Of a DNA stretch of 64,000 nucleotides, positions 9,849 through 20,638 are shown piece by piece; within the stretch, counting starts at the first letter, position 1, and each line of letters begins with the position of its first letter. The stretch lies in contig JAJEKV010000059.1 of NCBI GenBank assembly GCA_021234155.1, forward strand, positions 6,909,321-6,973,320, in the 5' to 3' direction. Position numbers and translations under genes: made by a program. This DNA comes from Isoetes taiwanensis. Lineage: Eukaryota > Streptophyta > Lycopodiopsida > Isoetales > Isoetaceae. A model generated the notes under the pieces. That model was not told where the DNA came from, did no database searches, and saw only the letters and a program-made list of their open reading frames with translations.

Positions 9849-10200
9849 GAAGTTATTCCCGACTTGGGTACTGAAGTACCTTGTGAACCTTCTGATGGAT
9901 CAGATTCGTCCCAGCTGATCTGAGGCTGTTTGGCCCCTTCGCATGCGTAGATTACTTCTCATCAGCAAGATTCTGGCGCATGCAAATAGGCAAGCAACAA
10001 CGGAAGTCAAGACGGGTCTGATTCGAGGAAGGTTTTCAGGGCACTGCAGTTACACATGAATGAAACATGAAAGAAACATAGAAAGAACTATCATACATGA
10101 ACGAAACATTGACAAGAAATTATAACCAAAAACTTCTTTTTTATTAATAGTGCCAGGGACGGTTACAATAGTATGAAAATCCTCAAGACCAATTACAACA
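9849..10200. other. Spacer before the hAT element, no gene seen
   Basis: Contains a short run of related 8-12 base units built on GAAACAT / GAACGAAACATT at about 10055-10110. No coding signal is seen. A left terminus of the hAT element should lie in or near this stretch but I could not identify it. Confidence 0.3.
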
Positions 10201-10206
10201 GACTGA

Positions 10207-12680
10207 AGATATTCATCACATCATTTTTCTAGGCAGCGCCTTCTTCGTCAGTTTCATCATTCGCAGTTGCATCCTCTTCTGCATGGGGACCTAGGTTCAA
10301 CCTCCGATGACCCTTTCCCTTAGTGCAACGTCCTCGAGACGTGTTTCTTCTAGCCCGTTCTCTATTTGTCAAGGTAAAGCGCGAAGGTGAGTCCGCTGGA
10401 TCACGTAGGCCAGTCAAGTCATCAATTGCATTGCTCGAACCTGGCCTTTCTGTATCAGACTCCTCGGTATCCTCGCTGTCGGCTGATCCGTGCGAGAATA
10501 TGGCTTGGTCTATATCATCTTCGCCATCAACGGTGGGTATGTTGAATGTCTTCATCAACATGGCTTGCGGCATTTATTGCAAGCATCTCGCCCTCACTAT
10601 CTTGAAGCCGTCCTCTTCCACTTCGAATCGCAGATCCATGAAAGGAAAGCAGAGCTTATCGATTGCGGATGTACCCTTTATTCTGATTCAATAGCCGCCC
10701 GGTTTGAGAAGTTGTATACAAGTTTTTCTGCCTTCTTATGTAGCAAGCGATTGCGGGTGACGTATTTGTGTGTACTTATAGGCGCCTCCAATTCCTCTCA
10801 CTTGCACTATTGGAAGATACCAAAGAGAGGATAGTCATTGCAATTGCCACGCAAGGTATCGATAACTTGCCCATGGGCTTGCCACCATGCATAGGATTCC
10901 ATATTTGGTTCCTTCTTATGACTCTCCAATGCGTCGTGGAAGCTCTTCATCCGCCCACCTTCCTTTCGAGTTCTCGTATTGATTAACTCGACAAAATGAA
11001 AAGCTTGTAGTAGTGTTTGTTGGGATAGAACATTTTGCAACCTTCTTCAACGAGCCCATCACTTCTTTATCCGTATGCTGGTCCATATCGTGGTTGTGTG
11101 GGTCTAAGGCATGCGCCGACGCCATGAAGATCATTGTATGACTTCTTCCATCGTTCATTGAAGTCTCTAAGTAGTGCTGCGCGCTTAGCATTGTCAAATG
11201 GCGCATTGGGGCCATCACATTCTAGGAAGGATTGAATGGAGTGCCAACACCTCCGGACCTTTCGATTGCTTGCCTTGAAGAATCAAGGGTTTTGATGTCA
11301 TGACAAACGGGTTGCATGCACCTCACAACATTTTTACACCTTTCCAAAATATCTCCGCCCAAGCATTTCTCGAAGGCGGTAGCTTGTTGTCGGTGTTTGG
11401 CAAAGCATTTTTCCCTTTTACGCCTCCTTTCCCAATCAAAAACTCGTATGATTAAAGGTTGAGATAATCCAATCACGACACTTCAAAGACTCTTTCAAGA
11501 CAGATGTAATTAGAACCAAACCGAAGTTTGCCGTGATTCATGAGTGCTAGGCTCTTCCCGACGCAATGACTTGTAAATGGCATAAATTGTCGGCTTCTTT
11601 GTGATGAATTTTACAAGCCGACGGCGCTTTTCGAATGGGATCTTTGAACCACGTGTCTTTGTGAGAACCGGGTCTTCAAGCAATAGGTTCGAGCAATGGC
11701 ATTGGCAACTAGTAGCATGCAACCACGGAAATTCAGACTCCAATAATTCACCCGCTAGCTTGCAATTAGACGCGTTATCCATTACAACTTGAAATATTCT
11801 CTTCGGTCCAAAACGCTCTATCACGGCCTTTGTTTTCTGAAAAATCCAAGCTCCGGTCACTTGGTCGGTTTTGGTTTCTACGGTTTTCAAAAATACTTCA
11901 CCCCGGATACACGATCATGAAATTTATAAGATGGTCCTTGTTTACATTGCTCCAACCATGGGTCACTAATGAAGGCGGGGCGCTTCATCACACGACACAA
12001 CTTCATCTCCACCCTCTCAACCATTTTTCCATGTATTTCATCAACCATTTTATTGTTGGCATGCTTGTATGAAGGCAATCTAAAAGCCGGTCCTGCTTTG
12101 GCAACTTCCTGGAAGGCTTCTTTCATTGCTTTGTGCTCCAAAATATGTGGAGACAACCCAAATATATAAAATGCCTCTACAACCTTCAATTGCGTCTTCT
12201 TGATTTTGCTCTGATGTTAAGCAATGATCAACCCTCTGTTGCTTCGATCATCTTTCCACTATTTCAATTGTCTCTATCATTCTCTCGTTCTCCAGGTGCT
12301 TATACCTATTGACCCTAGTCCACCCCTCCGATTGGTATCTTTGATCTTAAATGCTCCTGCCCGCCCTTTGCTCTTGAGTATTCGTAACTCGTCTTTTTCT
12401 CATATTATTCTTCGTTTTGCGTATCCTATCTAGTCGAGACAATCTCTCGATGGCATCCTTTCACAAGTCAGCAGATGCAGTACAAGTTGCGACACCGACG
12501 TCTCGTTCACGTAAGATGTGAGCTCGAATTCTTGTTGCAGAACCATTTACCGATGAGTATCCACAAAACACACATTCCCACTCATTTGCGCCAAACTCTT
12601 TCACAAACTCCCATTCTGGGCCTCTTTTCCGACCCGCAACTCCAGTACCGCGACCACGTGCACGAGTTGCAGTCCCCGTG
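10207..12680 (-). pseudogene. hAT-family transposase, decayed
   Basis: Read on the minus strand, the hAT domain order is clear. First comes a BED-type zinc finger at about 12640-12480 (WECVFCGY, then RIRAHILRERDVGVATC). Next is a DUF659-like region at about 12190-11890, with PSYKHANNKMVDEI and PAFISDPWLEQ. The catalytic-core stretch with VVMDNASNCKLAGELL and CSNLLLEDP follows at 11890-11510. The C-terminal dimerisation region is at about 10920-10760, with SYAWWQAHGQVIDTLRG. Frames change between these parts (near 11890, 11480, 11220, 10800), so no intact protein is possible. A BED zinc finger normally contacts transposon DNA. An acidic, Asp/Glu/Ser-rich tail follows at 10573-10229. The 5' part of the element is separated from the rest by LINE-A. 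Confidence 0.8.
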
Positions 12681-12699
12681 GCCCTGCCACGGGCACACG

Positions 12700-13310
12700 C
12701 AGTCCTCGCACCTCTAGAGGTAGATGCATGACCGCTGCCTGCACCTCCAGAGGTAGATGCGTGACCAGTAGCCACCATTGCTCGGACCCGGCTGACAATG
12801 TCTCTTAATCTGACTCCTTGATTACACGAACTAAAGGAAGACGTATATATGCAAAGGAGCAAGCTCACAATGCATATGTTACGTCGACGTTCCGTGCGAG
12901 AATCAAGGGGGGTTGGACGGGACCCTATAGGATATTCTATGGAAGCAGATGCGAACCCAAGGCTGGAAACCACTGGGACGGAGTAAACTCACGTTCCAGT
13001 ATCCAACGTCAGGCTCGTGACACGAAAAACGACACCTCAAAGGCAAACCGTTTCCCAAGGAGTATTTTGACTCAACTTTGGCGGGCCACCGCTCGAGGTG
13101 AATTCTAGGGCTAATCACGTTTTCTTATATATACTATTATGATTACACAAAAACAGGCCAAACAGGTGGCGCCAAAGATTTTTTGCTTAGTAAATTGGGC
13201 AAAACAAATCCGAAACTTTTCGCAGACGTGAAAACAACTAAATTGGCGTGACGTGAAAGACCGCATTACACGAAATCATCATCGAACGGCAGCGCAAGTT
13301 CAAACTTTTT
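12700..13310. other. hAT 5' region up to the LINE-A insertion
   Basis: Sequence upstream of the BED finger of the minus-strand hAT. It shares short words such as TTCGCAGACG and its complement CGTCTGCGAA with the DNA right of LINE-A (19275-19310). This fits the two sides having been one element before the LINE inserted. No further gene is seen. Confidence 0.4.
13296..13310. repeat. Target-site duplication of LINE-A, left copy
   Basis: AAGTTCAAACTTTTT is repeated exactly at 19238-19252. The left copy runs into the poly-T that is the complement of the LINE poly-A tail, so the exact inner border within the T run is ambiguous. Confidence 0.8.
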
Positions 13311-13319
13311 TTTTTTTGA

Positions 13320-16300
13320 AGAACTGTGTCGCACAATATATTAAAAGAATGGTAATGTTACAAAGCAAGTGAGGAGGAAGGAGAACTGCCCCAAAGAGGC
13401 AGTGATACCTCGACACTCCACAACAATCGCAACTCTCTTCATTGCATAAACTGGGCCAGCACCATCTACCACACCCAAGAAGTCCCGCCAAATGGAAAAC
13501 TTCCGCCTACTAATCCGGGAACACCAAAAGCTTTGAAATAGCTTGTACCGAGTCGAGGAATCGGGAGAGGCCGCAGTCAGCTGAATCCCTCGAAAGATCC
13601 ACAACCGCCGCCGCTTCAAATCAACCACACCAACCAAGCCCACGACAGATGCAAGGCTTGCTGCCACGACTGGCGGCCAAGCACCGGGATATACATGAAG
13701 CAAAGAATTGTTGGCTATTCAATCTCACCGAAACAGAGCCCCGACCCAATCGTGCAACACGCAAGTGAGGGCATAAAACCGCATAATGCTCCACAAGCCT
13801 CACCGATGAAGGCCACAACAAGGGCAAAGAGGGCTCACACCGCCTAAACCGACTCACAAGGACATTCACCCCCGATAGCGGTGCACCACCGCCACGAATA
13901 ATCCGAACCTTCTATGGGGGAAGTGAGCTCCATGTCCACGCCCAAACCGAAGCGCCATCGAGAACCCGAAGCCGCAGAGACCACTTGCCCGAAGGGGCGA
14001 GTGTCATGAATAGCCAACACCCGGTAACAAGACCCAGCACAAAACAAGAAGATACAACATCTGGATGAACCTTCCAAACCTGCACCACCACATGACCCCG
14101 AGGGACTATAGGTATGTGTAGCGGAATACTCCCGCCACTTGTTCCCGTGATAGCCCGGTCACGTGTCTTCAGCGAAAGCGAAAGCTCGAAAAGAACTCCC
14201 ACGGTTAGCTGACCATCCCAATACCAATCCTCCAAGGTGAGCACAGCAGCTTCGCCTCCAACGCGGGCTCAAGGTCCGAAAGCATGCACGTAAAGGGACC
14301 AAGGGCAAGTACGCCAGGGGTAGAGGAACCCACAAGAAAGGAGAAGAGTGGTGATAAACTGAGGCATAATCTAGCTGGAAGAGCACACGCGACGTGATCC
14401 CAAGCCCGCAACACCCCCCGGAGAAAAGGGGATGCATGTGGGAAAGGCGAGACCATACAACAAAGCCTTGGGGCAACTCTACATGCAATGCATCGACTTT
14501 CCAAATGCCACACAATGGCGAAGAGATTGCCACAATAGTGCCGCACCAGGAGAAGATGCTCCATCCTGCAGAATGCTCCAAATAAACTTAGAGACCAACA
14601 CCTTACTATGCAGTGCCAAATCCAGAATGGCCAGCCCCCATCCTCCCGGGGAGACACTTCCACCAAGCCACTTTAACAACCGCCCCTTCATCATCCCCGC
14701 CCCACACAAAATTTCGAACAATCTTATCCAAAGCCTGTATCTTACCCTCAGGAGCTAACATCGCAGATGCTGTATACACATGAGTGCTACAAAGTACTGA
14801 CTTGGCAATAGTGATCCTACCTGCCATGGACAACTTGCTACCCTTCCACCAATTGAGGTGTTTACGAACCCCCGCAAAATCTCATCCCACACCCTCCCCA
14901 TGGAAACATCCCTCCAAAGGGAATACCCTTGACTTAGTACACACATTACCCGGAAGCACCTTCCAAGGGAATAGAGCCAAACAAGGGGAGGAGGCGGAGT
15001 CAATCGGGCCCATAATGCGGAGCATTTGCCCCAATTCGAGAAGAATGCACGAGGCCAAGGAGAAAGTATCCGGCAAACCCTTCACATTCAGTAAATTCCT
15101 CTCTTACGCCACCAAGAAGAGAAAAGTGTCATCGTGAACTGGTTAATAATCTGGCCGACTACCATCCCGCATCCAAGCCCATCCACCACCCCTCCTCCAC
15201 TGCGCAGCCAAAAACAATCGAGACAAAGCCTCCGCCACAATCGTAAACAAAAATGGTGCCAAAGGGCACTGACGACTTACCCTGCGCCTAAGGAGAAAAA
15301 GGCAAGCAGAGGGTTCACCGCACACCACCGTAGGTCTGCTGACCTATGCAGACTTCATGATCTCTCTCGTAAAGCGTGGACCACACCCAACGCTAACATC
15401 ATGGCGCATAAGAACTCCCTAATCCGACACTATCATCAAGCTTTGGCAAAGTCAAGCTTAAGATAGGCAATGCCTTGACCTGTTCTCCGGCCCAATAAAG
15501 GCCCTCATAAGCTCTTGGCAACATTAGTCAAAATGTTCCTCCCGTGAACAAACCCGGTCGCACCTTACTAATGGGAAGAAGTCAACACCGGCTTCAACTT
15601 CTCGGCGGGGCTTTTCGCAATAATCTTGTACACAGAGGACAACAAGGATATAGGCCTCCAATCATTAATAGTAGAAGGTCGCTTAACCTTAGGAATCAAG
15701 GAAATGCATCTGCGATTCAAGATCCTATCCATGTGAGAAGACTGCAGCAACTCAAGATACACCGGTACCACGAGACTCACCAGCCCACTCCCAATAAGTC
15801 TCGAAAGAACTCCACAGGGATGCCATCCAGCCCAGGACATTTATCCTTGGCTATGCACACATACATGCCTCCGCTAAATCCTCTCTCGAGCTCCTGCTCC
15901 AAGCTCTCACGTTGGTGAGGTAAAATAGATGGCTTAACAGCCCCCAAAACAAGCTCCCCGCATCTCCCCGCCATAGGGAAGAGGCGCTGCGCAAAAACCC
16001 CGAGAAATGAGCATGCACATACCCTCGCGAACTCGGCGGGATCCTCCAAAGTCCGGCCATCAGGCAAAAGCAAGGGACGCCATAGATGTCGTGATATCGC
16101 CGCTGCCTAGCTGCTCAAGAACACCGGCGAACTTGTATCCCCTCCTTCAACCAGGTAAGGGCTGCCTTCTGCAGCGCCTCATGCACTTTAACTCGCCCAA
16201 GCAACAATTTCGCAACACCGTGCATTCTCCTAATGCCATCGAAGGTCGCCCGAATCTTCTCCAACTCCCGAAAAAGACTATGCAACTCCCTGCGCTCTGC

Positions 16301-17025
16301 TGCACCGCTGCCTACCAAAGACCTTAGCAAAACGCTTCACCTCGCCAACGCGGTCACCATACCGCATACACCGCCCGTGAGATGAAAAGGTATCAAGCCC
16401 ACAACTCCCGCACCGGGCCGAAATCCGCGACAACCCGTGGCGGGTGTTCAAACGGAACACCACCGAAGGCCGAGAGGCAGCCGCGCTCGACCGACAAAAC
16501 CCGAGGGTAATGATAAAATGGAGGTAGACGAACGTTACTCCGGGCTAAAGAGGGCACACCATCCACGCGATGGGGAAGCATAGCACCCGGCCATGCCTAG
16601 CATACGCGGCACCGCACCAATCTGCCTATTACAATAGGTGAAAGACAAGTCCCAGGGACCTCAACCAAGGCCAAATCCTGCAACAAACGAGACCAGCGGT
16701 CCCTCTCAAATCCCCGCACAATTTTGGGTGCGAGAACAGGCGATCTTCTACTCGCTCTACCATATTGAAATCCCCTAACAACAACCAAGCAACACGCAAC
16801 CCACCAAGGGCTACTTAACTTATTCGGATCAGGCCCACAAAGCACCCCCCGAGAAGGCTGATTAGGGGCATAAACATTAACAATCCCCACTCTTGCCGCC
16901 CTCCAACCACTTAATATTGCCCACCGACCAAACATGCTCACTGCGAGTATGTGACTGCACATCCATCTTCCAAGCAATAAGAGTACCCCCACTAGTCCGC
17001 CCGTAAGAAGAAGCAATAAAGCCAA
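13320..17025 (-). pseudogene. LINE-A ORF2: endonuclease plus reverse transcriptase, decayed
   Basis: The endonuclease side shows VGIVNVYAPNQPS at about 16890, the conserved INxYAP segment of LINE AP-type endonucleases; a GDF-type segment follows in another frame at about 16780. The RT side shows DKCPGLDGIPVEFFRD at about 15830 and ISLIPKVKRPSTINDWRPIS at about 15700. It continues with CPLAPFLFTIVAEAL at about 15270 and a DDTFLFL catalytic-box remnant at about 15120, where the first residues are changed. The downstream thumb-like SMAGRITIAKSVLCS and KIVRNFVWGG lie at 14833-14690. Frames shift repeatedly. The order and spacing are those of plant LINEs, whose ORF2 nicks target DNA and copies the RNA in place. 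Confidence 0.8.
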
Positions 17026-17199
17026 ACCTGCCTACCAACCATATTCATGAGCCCGGACATATCACCCGGTATGACACTTATGCTCCTGAATGCAAATATC
17101 TCAGGGCCAACTGCCGGAAGTGCCAAAGAAATACGGGCCCTCTTACTACTAGAGGACCGCACCGCGACATTCCAAGCGAGGATCGACCTATTCATCTCG

Positions 17200-18830
17200 G
17201 AGGAGAAGTGTCCAGCCCCACATGCCTACCCACGGGCCATCAGCCCACTCCACAGTCGGCATCTAGAGCCGGAGGATTAATCACGGCAATGTGACCCATA
17301 CGCTCACGTGATATTCCACTTCCAACACGTGTTGGAAGTCCCCGTGCACCTCCACGAGTCATGGGCCACAACTCGTGATATTCCACTTCCAACACGTGTT
17401 GGAAGTCCCCTGTGCACCTCCATAGAGTCATGGGCCACACTAGTCTCTACCTCCAACCGGGTTGCGCCAGCCACCTCATGCTTTCGGACATACCGCCTTG
17501 GGACATCCCCAGCGGGATCACCAGCCCCTCGCCACAACCTGTCGCCCTCGGATCTAGCCACAACCAAATCATCCGAGGCCCCCCCCCGAGCCACCACGCC
17601 CCTAGCCCCGCCATCAAAGGCGGCCAAAGAATGAGCTTCGCCTCGGCCTCGCCCCACACCACCTCTCCCAACCACACCACCTCGTCCAACGCCACTCATC
17701 GCACCACGGAGTCCCCTTCGCCTGCGGACCTCGGGAACCGAGGAATCCGGGCCCTCGCATCAACACCGCAACCCCTACCACATCACAAGCACCGCCAGGA
17801 CTAGCGGGATCATCAGCGGGGTCAAATGGTAGCACAATAGATGGAAACATCCTACCGGATCTCGAGCCATTCAAAAGCTTCAATCGAAAAAAAAAATGCT
17901 GGGGACCACTACGACTGGAAGAGAAGTAGGCACAGCCGCAGCAGGCAGAGCAACACGGATCTTGGGGACACGCACAATAGAATGAGCCAAATATACACCC
18001 AGTGCCATTGGCCATAGAAACCAAGAAATCAGGGCACCATCAGTCGGGAGGAAGATCCCGAACTGGAACCAACCGCGGGATTTTAACCATTTGTCAAAGA
18101 ACCGTGGACATTCTTTGGAGTATAATTGATACAACACATATGAATCACCCAACGTATCCACCCCCGACTAACCAATTGCCGCACTGAAGACTCAGCCTCA
18201 AACATGATTAGGAAGAAATTATTTGGTAAGAATTTGAGACTGATACAGGCAAACCAATCCGCCTCGGATGTCCAAAGAAGCCAAGAGCTAAACCTCCTCG
18301 TGTCCAATACGTAACCCCGTGAAATAGCCCAACACCGCAAATGAAACTAGATTCTCAATGGTCCGAACATGCCCGTATGATCAATATCTATCCATGGAGT
18401 CTCCGGAAGAGCCTGTCACCGTAAGTCAGCAGTGATGATCCTCCACAAACTTTGAGCTTCTTGAACACGGGCGGTTCTACACTCCGAGCCTTTGCGCTTA
18501 ATCAATCGAAACCCCCCTACGTGAGTGATGCGAGCAACTTGATGTCATTGTTCCGCCAAGGCCGGGCGGACAGATTTGGGGCTGCCGCCGGCACCCTGAG
18601 AGGTATCGAGGCACCCGGAGACACATCGACTACATGCACCCTAGAAGAGGGCGCATCACCAGCAAGTGATCCCTTCCCAAGCACAGGGGCAGAGGGCATC
18701 ACAGATCCAGTTTCCAAAGGGGGCATGCTTGATGGAATCAAGACCGGAGTCTCCAAAACACAATCTACTTGGGTCTCAGAATTATATTGAGAGGAAGAGC
18801 AATCCACATACCTCTCAACGAAGGGGATTC
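17200..18830 (-). pseudogene. LINE-A ORF1 (gag-like, DUF4283-like), decayed
   Basis: Around 18340-17990, frames together give EADWFACISLKFLPNNFFLI, then FEAESSVRQLV and CPRFFDKWLKSRGWFQFG. This pattern resembles the DUF4283 domain found in gag-like ORF1 proteins of plant LINEs, which are thought to bind element RNA. A Ser/Pro-rich leader reads from 18807 (MDCSSSQYNSETQVD). The 3' half carries a 67 bp tandem duplication (17307-17440). Several frame changes are needed, so it is broken. The domain assignment rests on pattern memory only. Confidence 0.5.
17307..17440. repeat. 67 bp tandem duplication within LINE-A
   Basis: Two adjacent copies start CGTGATATTCCACTTCCAAC at 17307 and 17374. They end in GAGTCATGGGCCACA and differ by a few bases. 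Each contains the palindrome CCAACACGTGTTGG. Confidence 0.85.
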
Positions 18831-19237
18831 AAGAGCTCCCTCATCTCTCGCCACCAATTGCATGCCACTTCCTACGACCAGCGCCTCTTCATGCATCTTT
18901 GAGACCCGCGCCCTTCCCTTTCTTTGGAGGATTCTTTCTCCTCGCCATCTCCCTTGGCTTCAGCCCCAAGCCATGAGGCTCAATCGAGCCCCCATCAGCC
19001 TTTTGTCACGGCAGGAGCCATGTCATCCGGACCAGTCCGGAAATCAGCTGTTTGCAGCAACAAATCACATGCAAAACAGCTGATGCTATACACCGCTGGA
19101 AAGAGCTCAGAGCAAGCTTTCCAACGAGCCCAAGCACGCCAAAATCCGGCACACCAGATAAGAGATATCACCGATCAAAGTTTTGCCGTCGAACCCTAGC
19201 TCCAGGCGCCTCATCCATTCATGTTTGATTCGCATTG

Positions 19238-19252
19238 AAGTTCAAACTTTTT
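19238..19252. repeat. Target-site duplication of LINE-A, right copy
   Basis: AAGTTCAAACTTTTT, identical to 13296-13310. It marks the 5' edge of LINE-A. Confidence 0.8.
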
Positions 19253-19530
19253 CGTGTCGCAAAAAAAAAAAACTAAACAGCGTCTGCGAAAAATGTACGG
19301 CGTCTGCGGCTGTGGCGTTGTTTTTTCGATCTCCTTGAAAAATTTTGGTTTCGGCATTACCACGGTAAAGTCTGTGAAAAATTTTCGGCGTCTGGCGGTT
19401 TTAGTTGTTTTACAGCATGCGAAAAATCTTCCGATCTTGAATTGTTTTTGCCGTATTTTTGTGTTTTATCACGGCAAATTTGTGCCGTATCATACAATTC
19501 ATATGTATTCCGTATAAAGCGTACAACGTC
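19253..19530. other. Continuation of the hAT 5' region, right of LINE-A
   Basis: AT-rich sequence with several copies of words such as GTCTGCG, GAAAAAT and TTGCCGTA, as in the subterminal parts of DNA transposons. No gene is seen. I could not find a terminal inverted repeat that pairs with the left side. Confidence 0.35.
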
Positions 19531-19539
19531 TTGAACCTA

Positions 19540-19880
19540 TCCTGCCCGCCTTCCACGAGCTTAGCCATACCCACCCCCGGCGCCACCTACATTCCTTTGC
19601 TTCCCGCGCCTTTGTGTTGCCGGCGCCCAGCTTCGCCAGCCCGGCGCGCTACTCGATGGCCTATTGGACCTTCTTGCTAGATCGCCTAAGCGCCGCCTAC
19701 ATCCCGCTTTTGCTTAGCGCCGCCTACATCCCCCTTCGCGCTGCGGCGCGCTGCGACCGGCTTCATTTGCCGGTGGCACCTCGCTAGATGGCCCATTGGA
19801 CCTAAGCGTCAGCGCCCGGCGCCTGCGGCTAGATGGCCTAGCACCTAGTGCGGTGCGGTATGGCGCTTAAGCGCCTTTGT
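19540..19880. repeat. GC-rich patch with short repeats
   Basis: A strongly GC-rich island in AT-rich DNA. Units recur: AGCGCCGCCTACATCCC twice at about 19690-19730, and forms of CTAGATGGCCCATTGGACC four times between 19650 and 19850. No coding potential is convincing. It may be a short non-autonomous element. Confidence 0.45.
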
Positions 19881-19999
19881 TTTCATCACTCTAGACACTA
19901 AAGATATCAAGAATCATGAAGGCAAGTCTCCAAGGCAAAGGTAGGTCTTCTTTTACTTGTGTTTTTAGTTTTCCTAGTCAAATAGCACCAGTTTCTTGA

Positions 20000-20296
20000 A
20001 TATATGTTTGCTTGATGCATATTCAGGATGCAAATGGCATGCATCCTTAGCATGATCTGCTTTATTAAATGCATGTTGAGGAATGCAAAGGGCGCCATGG
20101 CGCCATTTGCATTCACCACCATGCATTTGGTCCAGATGTTATATCAAATGCATGCTGTGGATGCCTCATCATGTTTGGAAATGGCACCTTGAGGATGCAA
20201 ATGGCGCCATGGCGCCATTTGCACCTGCAACACCAAAAAAAATTTCAAAAAAAAATAATAAAACCATCATTCAATTAAATTGGGATTATGTCTTAA
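20000..20296. repeat. Palindrome-rich boundary repeat, left copy
   Basis: The repeat is built around ATGGCGCCATGGCGCCATTT, occurring at about 20091-20108 and 20197-20220, with spacers rich in GATGCAAATGG and CATGCAT. It ends CACCTGCAACACC, then an A-rich run, then CATTCAATTAAATTGGGATTATG. The last 80 bases are repeated in inverted orientation at about 32570-32650, so this copy and the right copy face each other across roughly 12.3 kb. Confidence 0.7.
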
Positions 20297-20638
20297 TTTT
20301 GGGATAAATTTTATATTGCACTTTTTTAGTAACTTTGTTAAATTCACTTTTTTAGTAACTTTGTTGCCCTTAGACTAGAATAGACGTTAACATATAATCA
20401 CACACGGGAATATAAACTCACACCTTAACTTCAAATTACAAAATCATATATCATGGAACTCAAGTAGTACACAACTTTTATTAACTGTAGAAAAGATACA
20501 TAGTAATTGTTTTTCATTTTTCCACTAGCATCCCCAAGGATATGAGAACCTTATTCCTTACATCCTGAGGTATTGTAACTCTCGCTGTTTTACTAGGAAT
20601 AGTTTTTGGAGTCCACGAGTACAATACGGTTTCAATGT
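20297..20638. other. AT-rich spacer, no gene seen
   Basis: Contains a short direct repeat of CACTTTTTTAGTAACTTTGTT (20319 and 20344 regions). It lies downstream of the decayed minus-strand ORF set, and no terminator or gene is identified. Confidence 0.3.

Larger units (their letters stand above)
13311..19237 (-). mobile_element. LINE-A, near full-length non-LTR retrotransposon
   Basis: About 5.9 kb on the minus strand, starting near 19237 and ending in a poly-A tail (poly-T at 13306-13317). It is flanked by a perfect 15 bp duplication. It has the usual two-ORF layout: an ORF1 zone at about 18900-17200, and ORF2 with endonuclease (about 17000-16600) and reverse transcriptase (about 15840-14600). 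It is clearly more GC-rich than its surroundings and than LINE-B. It is inserted in the 5' part of the hAT element. Frameshifts and stops make it inactive. A related 3' fragment lies at 48288-48540. Confidence 0.85.

Noticed and set aside
10138-10165. CAGGGACGG as the hAT left terminus
   Set aside because: It resembles hAT ends, but no inverted partner or 8 bp duplication was found near 19.3-19.9 kb.
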